From positions 10,722,271-10,786,270 of the forward strand of contig JALIRH010000023.1 of NCBI GenBank assembly GCA_023055505.1: a stretch of 64,000 bases of DNA, in the 5' to 3' direction. The position numbers were made by a program, and so were the translations under genes. The DNA comes from Callipepla californica brunnescens. Lineage: Eukaryota > Chordata > Aves > Galliformes > Odontophoridae. The notes beneath the pieces are model-generated. The model was not told the DNA's origin and did no database searches. It saw only the letters and a list, made by a program, of their open reading frames with translations. Shown here piece after piece: positions 28,483-39,400 of this stretch. Numbering within the stretch: the stretch's first letter is position 1; each line of letters starts with the position of its first letter.

Positions 28483-28537
28483 GGTTTACTGCCTACCATG
28501 CAATGACAAAGGTTTATTTTCCCTTTGTTCTTTTCAG

Positions 28538-28627
28538 AGTGCTGCAGCAGCTCCCAGTCCAGTGCTAGGAAACATTCCCCCAGGAGATGGCATGCCAGTA
28601 GGTCCTGTACCACCGGGTTTTTTTCAG
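28538..28627 (+). CDS. SSBP2: SSBP2 exon [13 protein letters not shown]...GFFQ
   Basis: This 90-nt exon (30 codons, phase 0-0) encodes residues from about 95, beginning [18 protein letters not shown] and ending VPPGFFQ. It directly follows the N-terminal LUFS domain in the protein and starts the Pro/Gly-rich activation region. The acceptor is TTCTTTTCAG|AGT. The donor CAG|GTATTC lacks G at +5 and is the weaker kind. The sequence agrees with SSBP2 over SSBP3 at I, G, V and V in [16 protein letters not shown]. If the donor is not used, the frame runs 13 codons into the intron and stops at 28664. Being symmetric, its skipping would leave the frame intact. Confidence 0.97.
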
Positions 28628-30174
28628 GTATTCAGAAAAATTATAATTACAGGAATTTTAGGATAGAAAATCCTCCGTAATAACTGTTTAAAGGCTGTAG
28701 AAAAGTCCTGTTTCTAAACTGTGTCTCACTGTATGGTGCAATACTTGAGAGTTTTTCTTTAACAAAAGTAAATAGGTGGAAAGGAAGGGCCCTCTTTGAC
28801 AAATATTCCATTACTGAAATAGTACAGCACATCTAATTTCAGAATTTCAAGGATAAGAAATGGTACCAATGTGTGAGTGAAGACTGAAATTGCTTGAATA
28901 TGATTTTATGATGACTTCTCATGATAAAGTATTACAATTGCATTAGATTTTTTTTTGTCCACTTTTAGCTGCATGCTAAAGCTGCAGACCAGATTTTGTA
29001 GACGTTCAGCTTTCAATGGGAATTTGACTCAGGCAATTAGGAATATCTCTCTGAACATCTCTCTGCATTGAAAGTATCAACATTAATGCCTGAAAAACAA
29101 ACCAGGGACTTCTACTGTCTGTTGCCTCCAGTAATTTTTTCCATAAATGAATTGAAAAACCCACTTAACGCACTGGGCAAAAATGGTATAGAATGTGATG
29201 ATGGGCAAAATGGCAGCTTCTGGTGCATGGCCAACCTGAGAACTGGATGGAGGTTGGACAGCTTGCATCTCCTCAACAAAGCTCAGTCGTTTCTCTCTTA
29301 ACTGACAAATACGGCTTTTCATCTGTATTAGCAAATGCAGCTCTCCCACTTGAAAAGTTTTCTTAATGCCAGAGGTTTCCGCCTCACAATCTTGATCTCA
29401 TGATGGGAGGGAACAATCCAGATTTCTGTGATTGTGGTGTGGGGAGAAAATCATGATAGGAATCTTATGTTCCATTAAAAGCAGGTGTCGAAATTCTAGC
29501 CTAGACAAATGTATAGAGACAAATGTCTCATTCTTTCTCTCTAGAGATGTGTAGGGAAAAGAAATATTTTTCATCTGGGCGAAGAATGAGATGTTTTACT
29601 TAACAGCTTCCTATTCTTCTGTCCAAATAGTGACTACAGAAAAAAAAACTGTGGGGATATTAGAAGTCTTTACTTGTTTTTTTCAGCCCATAACTGAGTT
29701 GCAACACTATGTGGCGCTCCATTTCCCATAGTCAAAGAAAGAAAAAATGTCTGTATGTAGCATTGATATTTATTTAAAGATATCCTGAATGTGGCACAAG
29801 AATATTGTTCCCATGATCAGTGTAAAAAAATAGTTGTGATTTTCAATACATGCATTAAAGGGTGTGTGTGTAAGTGAAGTATAAAATATTTTACTGTTGC
29901 CAGTGACTAAATCTTCAGCAGCTAGCAGAATTAATTGTTTTATTTCAGGTTTTTCTTTATTAAATAACTGCTTAGTTAAATATATGAAAAATAGAGGAGA
30001 GAATAACAGTTTAAAAAGTTTTGCAGAAGGGCATGGTATTTCGGTTTGCACCACATAAGCATGAAAAAATGTCTGTCCATTGCAGATGTTTAAAGATATA
30101 AGAAAGACAGAGAATTAAGGTTAAGTATGGATAAACTTTTTTCCACATCAGTATCTAAATTCAGTCCAAAATGG

Positions 30175-30288
30175 CACTGAGGGACACGTTTCAGTTACAG
30201 GACTTGGTAAGCTAGGTTAGTGTTTAGATTTAATGATCTTGAAAGTCTTTTCCAACCTGTATGACTGCATGATTTGATGATTATTTGA
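30175..30288 (+). mobile_element. CR1 LINE 3'-end fragment (+)
   Basis: The sequence contains TGAGGGACACGTTTCAG, then TTTAATGATCTTGAAAGTCT and TTTTCCAACCTGTATGACTG. This is the CR1 3' terminus (GAGGGACATGGTTTAG, GATGATCTTGAAGGTCTTTT, CCAACCTAAATGATTC). Only about 110 bp of the 3' end is left. Confidence 0.8.
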
Positions 30289-33200
30289 GACAGCCTTTTA
30301 CCAAGGCCTAGGATTAGAAGTAAACGGGAAAAGCCATTTGAAGTGTAACACAGTTTGTGACATTAATCAGACCTATGATAACAGGACATCTGGTGAGCTC
30401 CTCCAAGGCATGTTCCAAGAGCTGATCTGTGCAGCCCAGTTTGAGTTCCTCCAGATACCACTGTGCACCTTTTTCTAGAATGGCTAGATCCTTGCTGTCA
30501 TGAGTCTCTGTACTATACCATACTAAAAATTAGTCCTGTCATGGCTTAGTTGTTAGTGATCTACTTCCTTTGTTGAATGGCCCAATTAACAAACCAAGCA
30601 TTTTTCAAGAAACTTCTAGTTTGCTCTGTTGTCATCTGCTTATGCATGTATATGAAGAAATAGTGTTAACATGGGAGCAATCCCCACAAAGGGAGCTAAT
30701 CTCAAATGAGTTCAAATTACATAACGGTGTGCTGAAACACTAAGGTGTGTATAAAGCAAATATGTACAGGTAGACCATGACAGGCATTGTGGGCTTGGAG
30801 GGAGTATAGTCAAGAAGAAACTAGAATCTGGCTGTAGTTCCTCCAAGAGCTGAATGTTACCAATGTCAATTTATATGAGGACAAGAAAATACATTGGCAG
30901 AGGGAGGTGTATGTGAACTTGAAAAAATGGAGGAACATCATCAGCAGGTGGAAAAACAAGTGAAACTCCTGGTCAGAACTTTATATTAGCTTTATAGATG
31001 TTTTCCTTCTAGTACATCTTTAAACAGAAAATCGATTTCTATGTGCTCTTCCTCAGCTCTCCTTGTCCTTACATATCATGTGAATAAACTACATCACAGA
31101 AAACATGTTTACCTGTCTTTGAATACTGGCAAACTGCAGTCCTTTTCTATGAATTACTGGTCTTCTTTTAAGGAGTTTGCACTCAGACCTACAACTTGCT
31201 CATGGAATTGAACAGTTTGGGTTTTTTTGAATAACTGAAGATTGTAAAACAGCAGAAGAATGGTACTTCTGTCAGTATTTCACTAAGGGTTTACCCTGCA
31301 AAAAAATTGCAGGAACTGAGCTTTTTGCACTGTAGAGTATCTTGAAGGCCATACAGACAAGGTTGCCTTTTAGTACTTTTGTGGAAACATTTTTCCTAAG
31401 CTAAAGCTGTCCACAGCTACTGCCTTCCTGCTTTGCTTGGCTAAGTCAGGTTTACTGGATGACTTCAAGTCAATTCATTTCTCATCAGTAGTGGGGTTGT
31501 ATTTACACGTTCAGCATGAAATGCTGGCTGAGATTTAAGCAGAATGATGCTCTTCCTTTAGTTCTTCCCATGACAGGTTGAGCAATGTGGCATTTGGGTT
31601 GATGGAAGCCAGGAAATGCTACCCAAGCTCCAGTTTCACTGCTGGCCACTAACATTAGCTCTGTATCTTTATATAGAAGACAATAGCCTAGTACAAAGCA
31701 TGGCATGTGGAAGTAGATCAATATGGGGGCAGAGTGATTTTCAGACAGAAAAATCGCTAAAGCCTCTACTCTGCTCTCTAAAAGTGAGGTTTTCATGTGT
31801 GTGTGGGCTACTGCTGCTGACATTACTCAGCAGTCTGTTAATTTTATGCTTGGACCATGGAGTGGAGTTCTGAAGAAAGAAGCTGAATCTGCATTGTACC
31901 TCTGTCTTTGCATTTTTGAATTTTTAATTCAGGTGACAGAGTTGAGCACTACAGTGCTGAAGGCACTGTGATACAGTAAAAGGAAGATGGTAGAGTTGTG
32001 TACTGCTTTTAGTATCAACTGTACTTCCTTTTTTTAATGTAAAGTGATTTAAAATGTCAAAAATAAGTTTGGAAAGTAAAGAAAACAGGTCTATGTAGAT
32101 TTAGGATGTGATTCATTTTCACCTACTGGTAGGCATGTATTTTAATGTAACTTTTAATGTCATAGGTTTGTATTTTTTTGTCTACGTGACCTCATCTTCC
32201 TTCAGCACTTAAAGTAGGTGATATTCTGGAAATAAATTGGGATTATACAGTAGCCAGATTTCCTGCCACTGGGTATGTGGTACTAGAGGAAGACAGAAGA
32301 AAAAAAAGCTTGCTGATGTAAAACTCAAATCCCAATTCAGAGAACCTAAAGATATTTTGTAGTTGACTTGAATCAGGCTGAAATAAAGGGAGTTAGGATT
32401 AAGTGCAGTTCAATGAGTGGGATGTCAGGAGGGTCAGCATTTCAGATAAGTTGCTTTCTTAAATGTGGGGCCTCAGAGAAGGAGTCAGAGTGCTAGATTT
32501 GATGTTAAAATAACTGTGCAAATGACTCTTATGATAGCTTCATTTTCGTGGGAAACTGTGTTTCATCTGTTTCCACCTATAGAATGAATATCATCAGGAA
32601 AAATCCTTATAAAAGATTATGAATTGCCTAGGCAATAGAAATCTATGTGAGACTAAGTAACTAGATGACCACACGTTTTTCCAAAATTCTCAAGCTGCAG
32701 TCCAAGTTCCACGAATGTGAGGCATCAGTTCACCAATTTTCCTCTCAACACCATATCCTGAATTCGGAGATTAAGTTATGAGCAGAGCAGTGAGCTACTA
32801 TGTTAGAAAAATAAAATAATTCTGCACGCTTTCCATGCCATTTTTCAGCATCAGAGTTAAGTCTTCTATGAGTTTCTTGATCTGGCCATCCACAGAGATC
32901 AGCGTGACCCAATTTTCATGCTTTTTTTTGAGAGTCCTGTCTGATACTGAATTCTAGGCATTGGAGGAGGCATATAATGTCAGCAGTCAAAGTTTTACAC
33001 AAATTGTCGTTCAAAATGAGTCAGTTAATCCACTTGTGAACCATAAGGATTAGGTAATAGAATTCAAAGACAGTACGATTTGAATGTGCAATCTTATTTA
33101 CATTTTCTGGTTTGAGGTCCACATTTTTCACAAGAGGCAGTTCCACATATTGCAGAAGTGTTGATTTTGAAAGCTCTATTGGGTAGAGGTACAGTATCTT

Positions 33201-33995
33201 TGTTATAAATAATCAGCTTTCATGAGTGTGTATACAAATGCCACAGGGAAATTTTGGTGCTTATGTTCAGCAGAGTATTTTAATTTTCAAACAGCATGAG
33301 AAGTATTGGTTTAGTAGGATTTTAGGTGCCATTTGGTTAGTTTTCTAGTTCTAACATGGGTTAACACAGAGTTCTAGGTTCTAATCCAGCGTATTTCATA
33401 AAGTTAGTGTCACTGCTAAAGACCTGACCCAGGTTGCTGACTCTTGCAATCCACTAATGAAAACATTTAAATGCTTATTTTATTAAATACTAGTTACCTT
33501 CAACTCTTTGCTGCATGGCTGATCAAAAGTTCACCATGTCTGCATCCGTACAAAGAACGTTTCTTTTATTATAATGGCACTCAGTAATAAAACAACATTG
33601 AGTTTGTACTTCACTCACCTGACAGACATGGCTGAATAAGTAACTAAAATGCCAACTGAGAAATGGAGGAAATAGATTGTTTGAAAATTCACAGTTCGCT
33701 TTTTAAATATCATAGGGTTAAAGAAGTTAAAATTTTACCACTGACTATAACTTCTTCATGTTTTTGTTTTTGTTTTTTTAATATATCTCTGCATGCACTA
33801 AACCTTATTTCCACTGTACATATATTCTGAAAGAATTATCATGTAGTTTGCTTCATTTGCCAATTTTTTGATCATCAGATATACTTGGATAGGCATGGGA
33901 AGAATGTGTCGACACCATGTTTGAAAAACAAATGTTACATATTGCTCTTATATAAAAAACACCAGAAACCCAACCCACTGAAGTAATGTAGGGCT

Positions 33996-34016
33996 GTCAT
34001 GCCATCTAGTGGCAGC
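33996..34016 (-). promoter_or_regulatory. CTCF-like motif, minus orientation
   Basis: On the minus strand the sequence reads CTGCCACTAGATGGCATGAC. The core CCACTAGATGGCA (34000-34012) fits all 13 positions of the CTCF consensus CCASYAGRKGGCR. It is in minus orientation and lies 5.4 kb downstream of exon A. A sequence match alone does not show binding. Confidence 0.5.
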
Positions 34017-34314
34017 TGTTCATCCTCATTTTAGCTTAATACATGTCCTAAAATGTTATTTTTAGCCTTGTTGTGCTTTGGTAGAGCTGACCTAATGCTT
34101 TAGGAGAGCATTGTTATGGTGGGACACATGAGCAAAATAACTTCCCCATTTCTCTTCCTGACTTGCATTATTATTTGCTGTTGAAAAATGAGTTTAATGA
34201 GTTTAAATAATACATAATGGTGAAAATAATTTAAAAAATTGTTGGTTTGCAAGTGGATAACATACACTTGTTAGCTATTCAAAACTTAAATAATGAACTA
34301 TTCATACGTGAAGC

Positions 34315-34340
34315 TATATATATATATTTTTTTTCCTAAA
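34315..34340. repeat. (TA)n / poly-T tract
   Basis: A short run of alternating TA followed by T bases, a simple low-complexity stretch. Confidence 0.75.
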
Positions 34341-35922
34341 ACTTTGTGTAAGGCTGTAAAACATCTGCTCATTTTTAAAAATTGGTGGGCACTGAGGTCT
34401 CCCAGGTGAATAGAGATGGTTCTGACTGAAAGGCAGCCAGGAGCCCTGCTTGTCCCCTTACATGTTCTTCAGCCCTTGCAGATATCTAGCATGTGTTATC
34501 TGCCTGTGGTCTGCTGGGTACGTTGTCCTCTGTGTTGACCCCTCAACCATGCACAGTATCTTCCCAGACTGCTAATTTGTGTGTGCATCCAGCAGCAAGA
34601 AAGATGAAGGAGATACTCTCCAGCGTGCCTTCAGAGCCACGTTGGAGTGGCTGTGTTGTTTCTGTGAATTGTTCACCAATGGGTCATTGTTTTTGCAAGA
34701 AATGCAGCTGCCAAATTCCTGCTGCTCAATTACACGGCAAGAGCTAAAAGATACAGATGTTGCTCAGACTTATCATTGCAGGTCCATAATGAGCATCTGC
34801 ATGCATTTTAAAATGTCCTGTTTCTCTTTAAACCCCACTGAACTGTTTCAGCTATAGCCTTCCCCCTAGTCCTCACAGTTTCCCGATATTCCAGGTCACT
34901 ACTATTTTTTATGTTCCCCCTCCTCCCCCCAAATTTTCCTTCAGACAGCCTCACTTAGTTAACATCCTGCTCGGTCACTTGTCTTTCACTGCTGGTCCTC
35001 ATGTTTTCCCCGCTTCTGTGGCACTGTCTGTCTGCTTACTCTTCCTGAGAATGATTATAAACTTGTTCACAGGAAGCAACTTATGGACAGTAGTTCAGAA
35101 ATCCGTGTTCTCCTCAATGCAAAATCTGCAGCCTGCCTTCTCTTGGCTTCTGGTGAAAGACTGAGACAGTCGGCTTTTCCATATTGATTCTGAACCACGG
35201 ATTTTCAGCTTCCCAGGAAATTGCATAAACAAAGCTAATGTTGGCACTCAGATCTTTACTTTTGCTTAGTAAAGCAAAGAGCTATTATTATTAAGGCCAG
35301 AGAAAGAATACCTCAAGTTTCTTAAGCTGCAAACTTTTTTGTTAATGAAAACTTACAAGTCATTATAAATGAACTTCATAATGACTAAAATTAGCTGGGT
35401 TTGCTCCACGTTCACACCCCACTTCAGTTCCATTGGAAGAAGTGGGACAACTGCAGATGAGGAAGTGAAAAGATAAAACACTGATCTGTGAGAAGAAGGG
35501 ATAGGATGACGAAGCATGAAAAGCATCATGGACTCCAAAATACTACTGCAAGCAAAGAAGTCATCATCAGGGCTGCAGATACAGCTTGTGAATAAAACTA
35601 GCAGGCTTGCTAGGCCTTGAAGAGCTTCAAAAAATGGGGAAGTGCATTTCTAAGGTTTTTTTCTATAAGTCTCTATAAATGAAGTTAGTAAGAAAAGATT
35701 TCTTGTATCTGCAATGTAGGTTGTTCATTAATGCATCCACCCACATTGCTGCATGAAATCTGTGTGTATGTTTACTTCATTACAGAATTGGAGTATGTGC
35801 ATTTCTGCCCTTGCCAGTATCACATTACATCTTAAAATATTTTAAAAATTAATTTGACCTCCTAGACTATGTGGGAGGGGATTAGCATCTATGGAGCTCT
35901 CAGGGTAGTTCATATGTGTTCC

Positions 35923-35939
35923 TTTTTTTTTTTTTTTTT
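35923..35939 (+). repeat. Poly-T run
   Basis: About 17 consecutive T bases in intron A-B, followed by CACTTG. No exon follows that fits SSBP2. Confidence 0.85.
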
Positions 35940-36587
35940 CACTTGCTCTCTCTAAATTCCAGAAAGAAAGCCAACTTTTAAAAAGATAAAGGTGTCTGAC
36001 ATCTGCTGGTTTTGATAATTCCATTCTGCAGTTGTGGTAATGGTTTTGCTGCTCATAACTGCTAGAACAAATTAAAACTGCTCAGCTTGAGTAGCTAAAT
36101 AAGCTTTGAGCCCACACTTCCCCGCCTCCCCATCCACATGCACAATTTCAAGCAGGCTCAGTCCCAATACTAGCTACAGATTAGGGAGGGAAGGGAGAGT
36201 TAGGCATAAGTTATTTGCTTGGATGTCTGCTCTGGACTTCTAGCATTTGCCCTTGAACGTTCATGTTCCCTGTTGACAAAGTAAATGTCACAAATGAAAG
36301 TGTGCTGCCTATGCACCCAAACTGATGCTCTAATTGCTGCTTGAAGTGGGTTTGCATTTGTGCTTAATGCTTCCTCCTGCTGAGGTTAATCCAGTCTGCG
36401 TGTCACTATTCATATGAGCTAAAAATGCCTGGGTTTTAGACCAAAGTTCCTAGAGTAAGGTAATGCATTTAGCTTCAAAACTGTATATTTACTAAAAATA
36501 AAAGAGGGACTAGTAAACTTTGGGTTGTCATTTTCAAAACTGTTCCAAAAAGTTGATTGTAATTCATAGTTAGGGGTAGCCAGAAGA

Positions 36588-36623
36588 CTCACTAAGCTTA
36601 AGCAAAATCTCAAGCTTAGTGAG
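36588..36623. repeat. Perfect inverted repeat, 12-bp arms, 12-nt loop
   Basis: CTCACTAAGCTT (36588-36599) and AAGCTTAGTGAG (36612-36623) are exact reverse complements separated by 12 nt. They could form a hairpin in the intron RNA or a small cruciform. Confidence 0.85.
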
Positions 36624-38074
36624 CTGAGTGGATGTTTATTGGTGGTACTTGACCTGTCAGTTTCATCTTAAATCAGATTTAAAATATTTTATTTTTTGTA
36701 GTATTTTCATTTAATAAAAACTGAAGTCAAAACTATTAACCTGGATTAAAATAACTAATAAATTAAAATATGCATTTCTTTCTATTTCTAATTCTCATTT
36801 ATATGTCATATGCACAGTTTATCTTCTTTCTCTCTCACTTGTTCTGTCTTTGTGAGCAAAAAATAATGGTATTCTCCACAAAGTGAGGCAGATGTAGTAA
36901 CAGTACATTTTCTGAAGATCGTTTATCACCATAACGAGTGTTATTTATTTTCTCAATAATTTTGGGAGGAATAGCCTGGCTAGGAGGCAGATCCTGCTGT
37001 TCAGAGCATAGAGAAATGTTTAGCTACGAACAAAAGGAATTTTTTTTTAAAAGGTTTTGATTCTTATTTTTCTAAGCAGAGTATGCAAATTATATATTCA
37101 AAGTATTGCAATATTCTTTCATATTGTGGAATGGGTTTTGTACTTCTTGGCTAGGAATGAGGCATTCGTTTCATTTGAAATGCAAGCATTGTTCTGGTTA
37201 TGGCTTTTAGGAACTTAAATGTGGAAACACAGAGGTCTTACTCTTGCCATTTATAGGATGTCAGACTATGTCATGCCACTCCTAGAAAACCATAAACATG
37301 GCCAGGATTTTTATGGGGATCTTTATCTGACATATGAAGAAGAACTTGGTCATGAAAATGATTTTTATCATCGGAAAAGGCCAGTGTCTTTTGCTGTCTT
37401 CATCCTGTCTTTTGCTGAGGTTATACAATTTTATCTGAAGTAGTGTAGATTAAAAAAACTCTTTTGATTTATACTTGTAGCATAGAAGATATGCGGTGTG
37501 TAACCCACGTTTAAGCTCCAAAATACTTCAGCAGAGTAAAAAGACCTCTGACAATGTATCTGTCTTTTGGGGGGAAAAAGAGGATGAGAGGGTTTGTAAA
37601 AATTAATGCCAAAATGCGATTGAATAGGAAAATAATTTCTGTTAAGAACTGGATGATAGCTCGTCTGAGTTTCTTAGAGGATCAGTTAACATGTTTATGC
37701 TTATCAGCAGACTGTGCCAGCACAAGAGTGTCAGTTTAAGAGCTAATTTAGTAATGGTCCTGGTTGGAATTAAAATGTGTTAATCATGAGTGTCTTATAT
37801 ACTGTGGTGACTGTGATTGCCAATGAGGATGTCCATAAAGAAATGTAGAGGAAACAAAGCAAGTTAAAATACACAAATTGGAAAGTAACTTGGGTATATT
37901 CCATTCACACACATTTCATGGTTTATCACTGTATTCTTTAAATACAAAAGCATGTATTTTCTAATAGAAGCTGTTACACCAGTGGAAATTGTAAAGTATC
38001 TCTCACTCACTAATTCTACAAAGTACAGGAATCGTAAGGAGATACATTGAATGTCTGGAGAGCCTGCTTTGGCA

Positions 38075-38146
38075 TGGGGGTTGGACTAGAAGATCTCTAG
38101 AGGTCCCATCCAACCCCTACAGTTCTCTGGTTCTGTGATTCTGTTA
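38075..38146 (+). mobile_element. CR1 LINE 3'-end fragment (+) with octamer tail
   Basis: GGGGGTTGGACTAGAAGATC, then TCTAGAGGTCCCATCCAACC, then CCTACAGTTCTCTGGTTCTG and TGATTCTGTTA. This is the classic 3' end of a younger CR1 subfamily, with two to three degenerate repeats of the ATTCTGTG terminal octamer. It is in + orientation and strongly 5'-truncated. Confidence 0.92.
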
Positions 38147-38340
38147 CATCCTAATCATTCTTCAGTATGAAAAGTATAATTCAAAAAATAAACAGAATCA
38201 TTAAGTGGTCTTATTTCGTACCATTTATAATGTGAATAGTTAAATGATGTTGGTCATTGTCACCAGAAATAGAATTTGGAGAAGAAAAAAAAGGATGAGT
38301 CATATTTTAGGGATGTAGTATATAACTTGGCAGTTGATTT

Positions 38341-38372
38341 TTTTTTTTAATTAATTAATTAATTAATTTTTA
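38341..38372. repeat. (AATT)n tract
   Basis: A T run followed by about five AATT/TTAA repeats, self-complementary throughout. Confidence 0.85.
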
Positions 38373-38799
38373 ATGGAAGAGGAGAAAACAAAGATTTAGA
38401 ACATTAAAACTCTGTTTAGAACTTTAATTTACAAATTTAAGAGATTTGGTCTTTCTGAGAATTCACACTTGGTCATGATGCCAGTAATATGGACCCTTTT
38501 AGTATAGCCGCTCTTCAAGTATAGAAGTGCATTTAATTGAAAGTAATTCATCTGAGCATGGGCACAAAGAAAGGCTGTGGTTCCATTTTCAGCTTCTAGA
38601 GATAAGTAGAATTTAGAGTTTGTGCTGATTATAGTGACTAAATGATACCAACCAATTAAGTAATTCATGTCCTTTTTGTGTCTTTTATGCTTTGCTAAAA
38701 ACTGTGCTCCACCTTGTATTTTTTGATTCGTAGTGTGCATTTTATGTTGTTATGAGGCATTCTCTGGTTGGGAATATCAGCAGCCTCTTGGGATGCTGA

Positions 38800-39400
38800 G
38801 GCTCACAATCTAAGGGACTTGTTCTAAATTTGATGGCACAGATTAAGGAACGGCGTGCTAATAAGAAGTTCTTGTTTGCTTGTGGAAATGTGAATGTGAG
38901 GGGTGGCTTTGGGAAGCCTTACAGAGTTCTGCCTGTGTGCCTTGATGCAAGCAGAACCCACTCCCTCAAGCCATATCAAGTGCAGCAGGAGCAGGGCACA
39001 GACATCCTCTTCCAGGTCTGGATCCTTCCCATCATCCATTAACAACCTGCTGGGGCTGATGGAAGAGGAAAGGCCTATGCAGCCCCATGGCAGGCCTGGC
39101 CACCCAAGCAGACACTGCTCACTGGAAGCTGGTCAGGCCTGGCTGGCACAGTGCTGAAGTACCCAAGAAGCATGAAAACCTCCCTGTTCGTGAGGTCTCT
39201 GTAGGGGTACTCTTTCATCACTCACCTTGTCCATACCATGCTGTCACGGAGTAGGTAGCATCTAAAGCAGTTCGAGCATCGAGTGCATCCAGTGCATCCC
39301 ATTCATGAGGCTGCTGCACATCATGCTGAGAAAAAGCAGCCACACCATGAAGCAGTCAGCCTGGGAGAGGTAATTGGGATAGCTGACATCGGTTTAACTG
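38800..39400. other. GC-richer patch of unknown nature in intron A-B
   Basis: This 600-bp patch is clearly richer in G+C and CpG than the rest of the intron. It carries overlapping open frames on both strands (38830-39042 and 38903-39157 on +, 38824-39045 on -), as expected from a low stop-codon density. On the minus strand, 39226-39325 looks like a 100-nt exon (TTTTTCTCAG acceptor, G|GTGAGT donor, no stop), but its translation resembles nothing I recognise and it does not join in frame to the minus frame at 38824-39045. It could be a decayed retrocopy, an antisense RNA exon, an unlisted repeat or a regulatory element. Confidence 0.3.

Larger units (their letters stand above)
1..28537 (+). 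other. SSBP2: Intron upstream of exon A (5' end outside window)
   Basis: This 28.5 kb is AT-rich and has no exon I can recognise. I looked for the LUFS-region exons (for example the sequence ending AKAFHDY that should precede exon A) and did not see them. The contents I can name are CR1 remnants at 17.15-17.29 kb (+) and 24.82-25.24 kb (-), a 41-bp tandem duplication at 18.34 kb, perfect inverted repeats at 3.24 and 21.39 kb, palindromes at 23.98 and 28.26 kb, a CT/T-rich tract at 8.13 kb, a TG tract at 17.94 kb, and a CTCF-like motif at 18.67 kb. A denser patch near 14.46-14.68 kb could be a regulatory element. The longest open frame (9875-10309, minus, 144 codons) resembles no family I know and is of a length expected by chance. 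Confidence 0.85.

Noticed and set aside
34914..34930. C-rich run, possible minus-strand G-quadruplex
   Set aside because: It does not contain four runs of three or more C, so it fails the strict rule.
37219..37443. 74-codon + frame with protein-like composition (YLTYEEELGHENDFYHRK)
   Set aside because: No family recognised, no flanking SSBP2 homology, length unremarkable, and part of it is made by a short direct repeat CTGTCTTCATCCTGTCTT.
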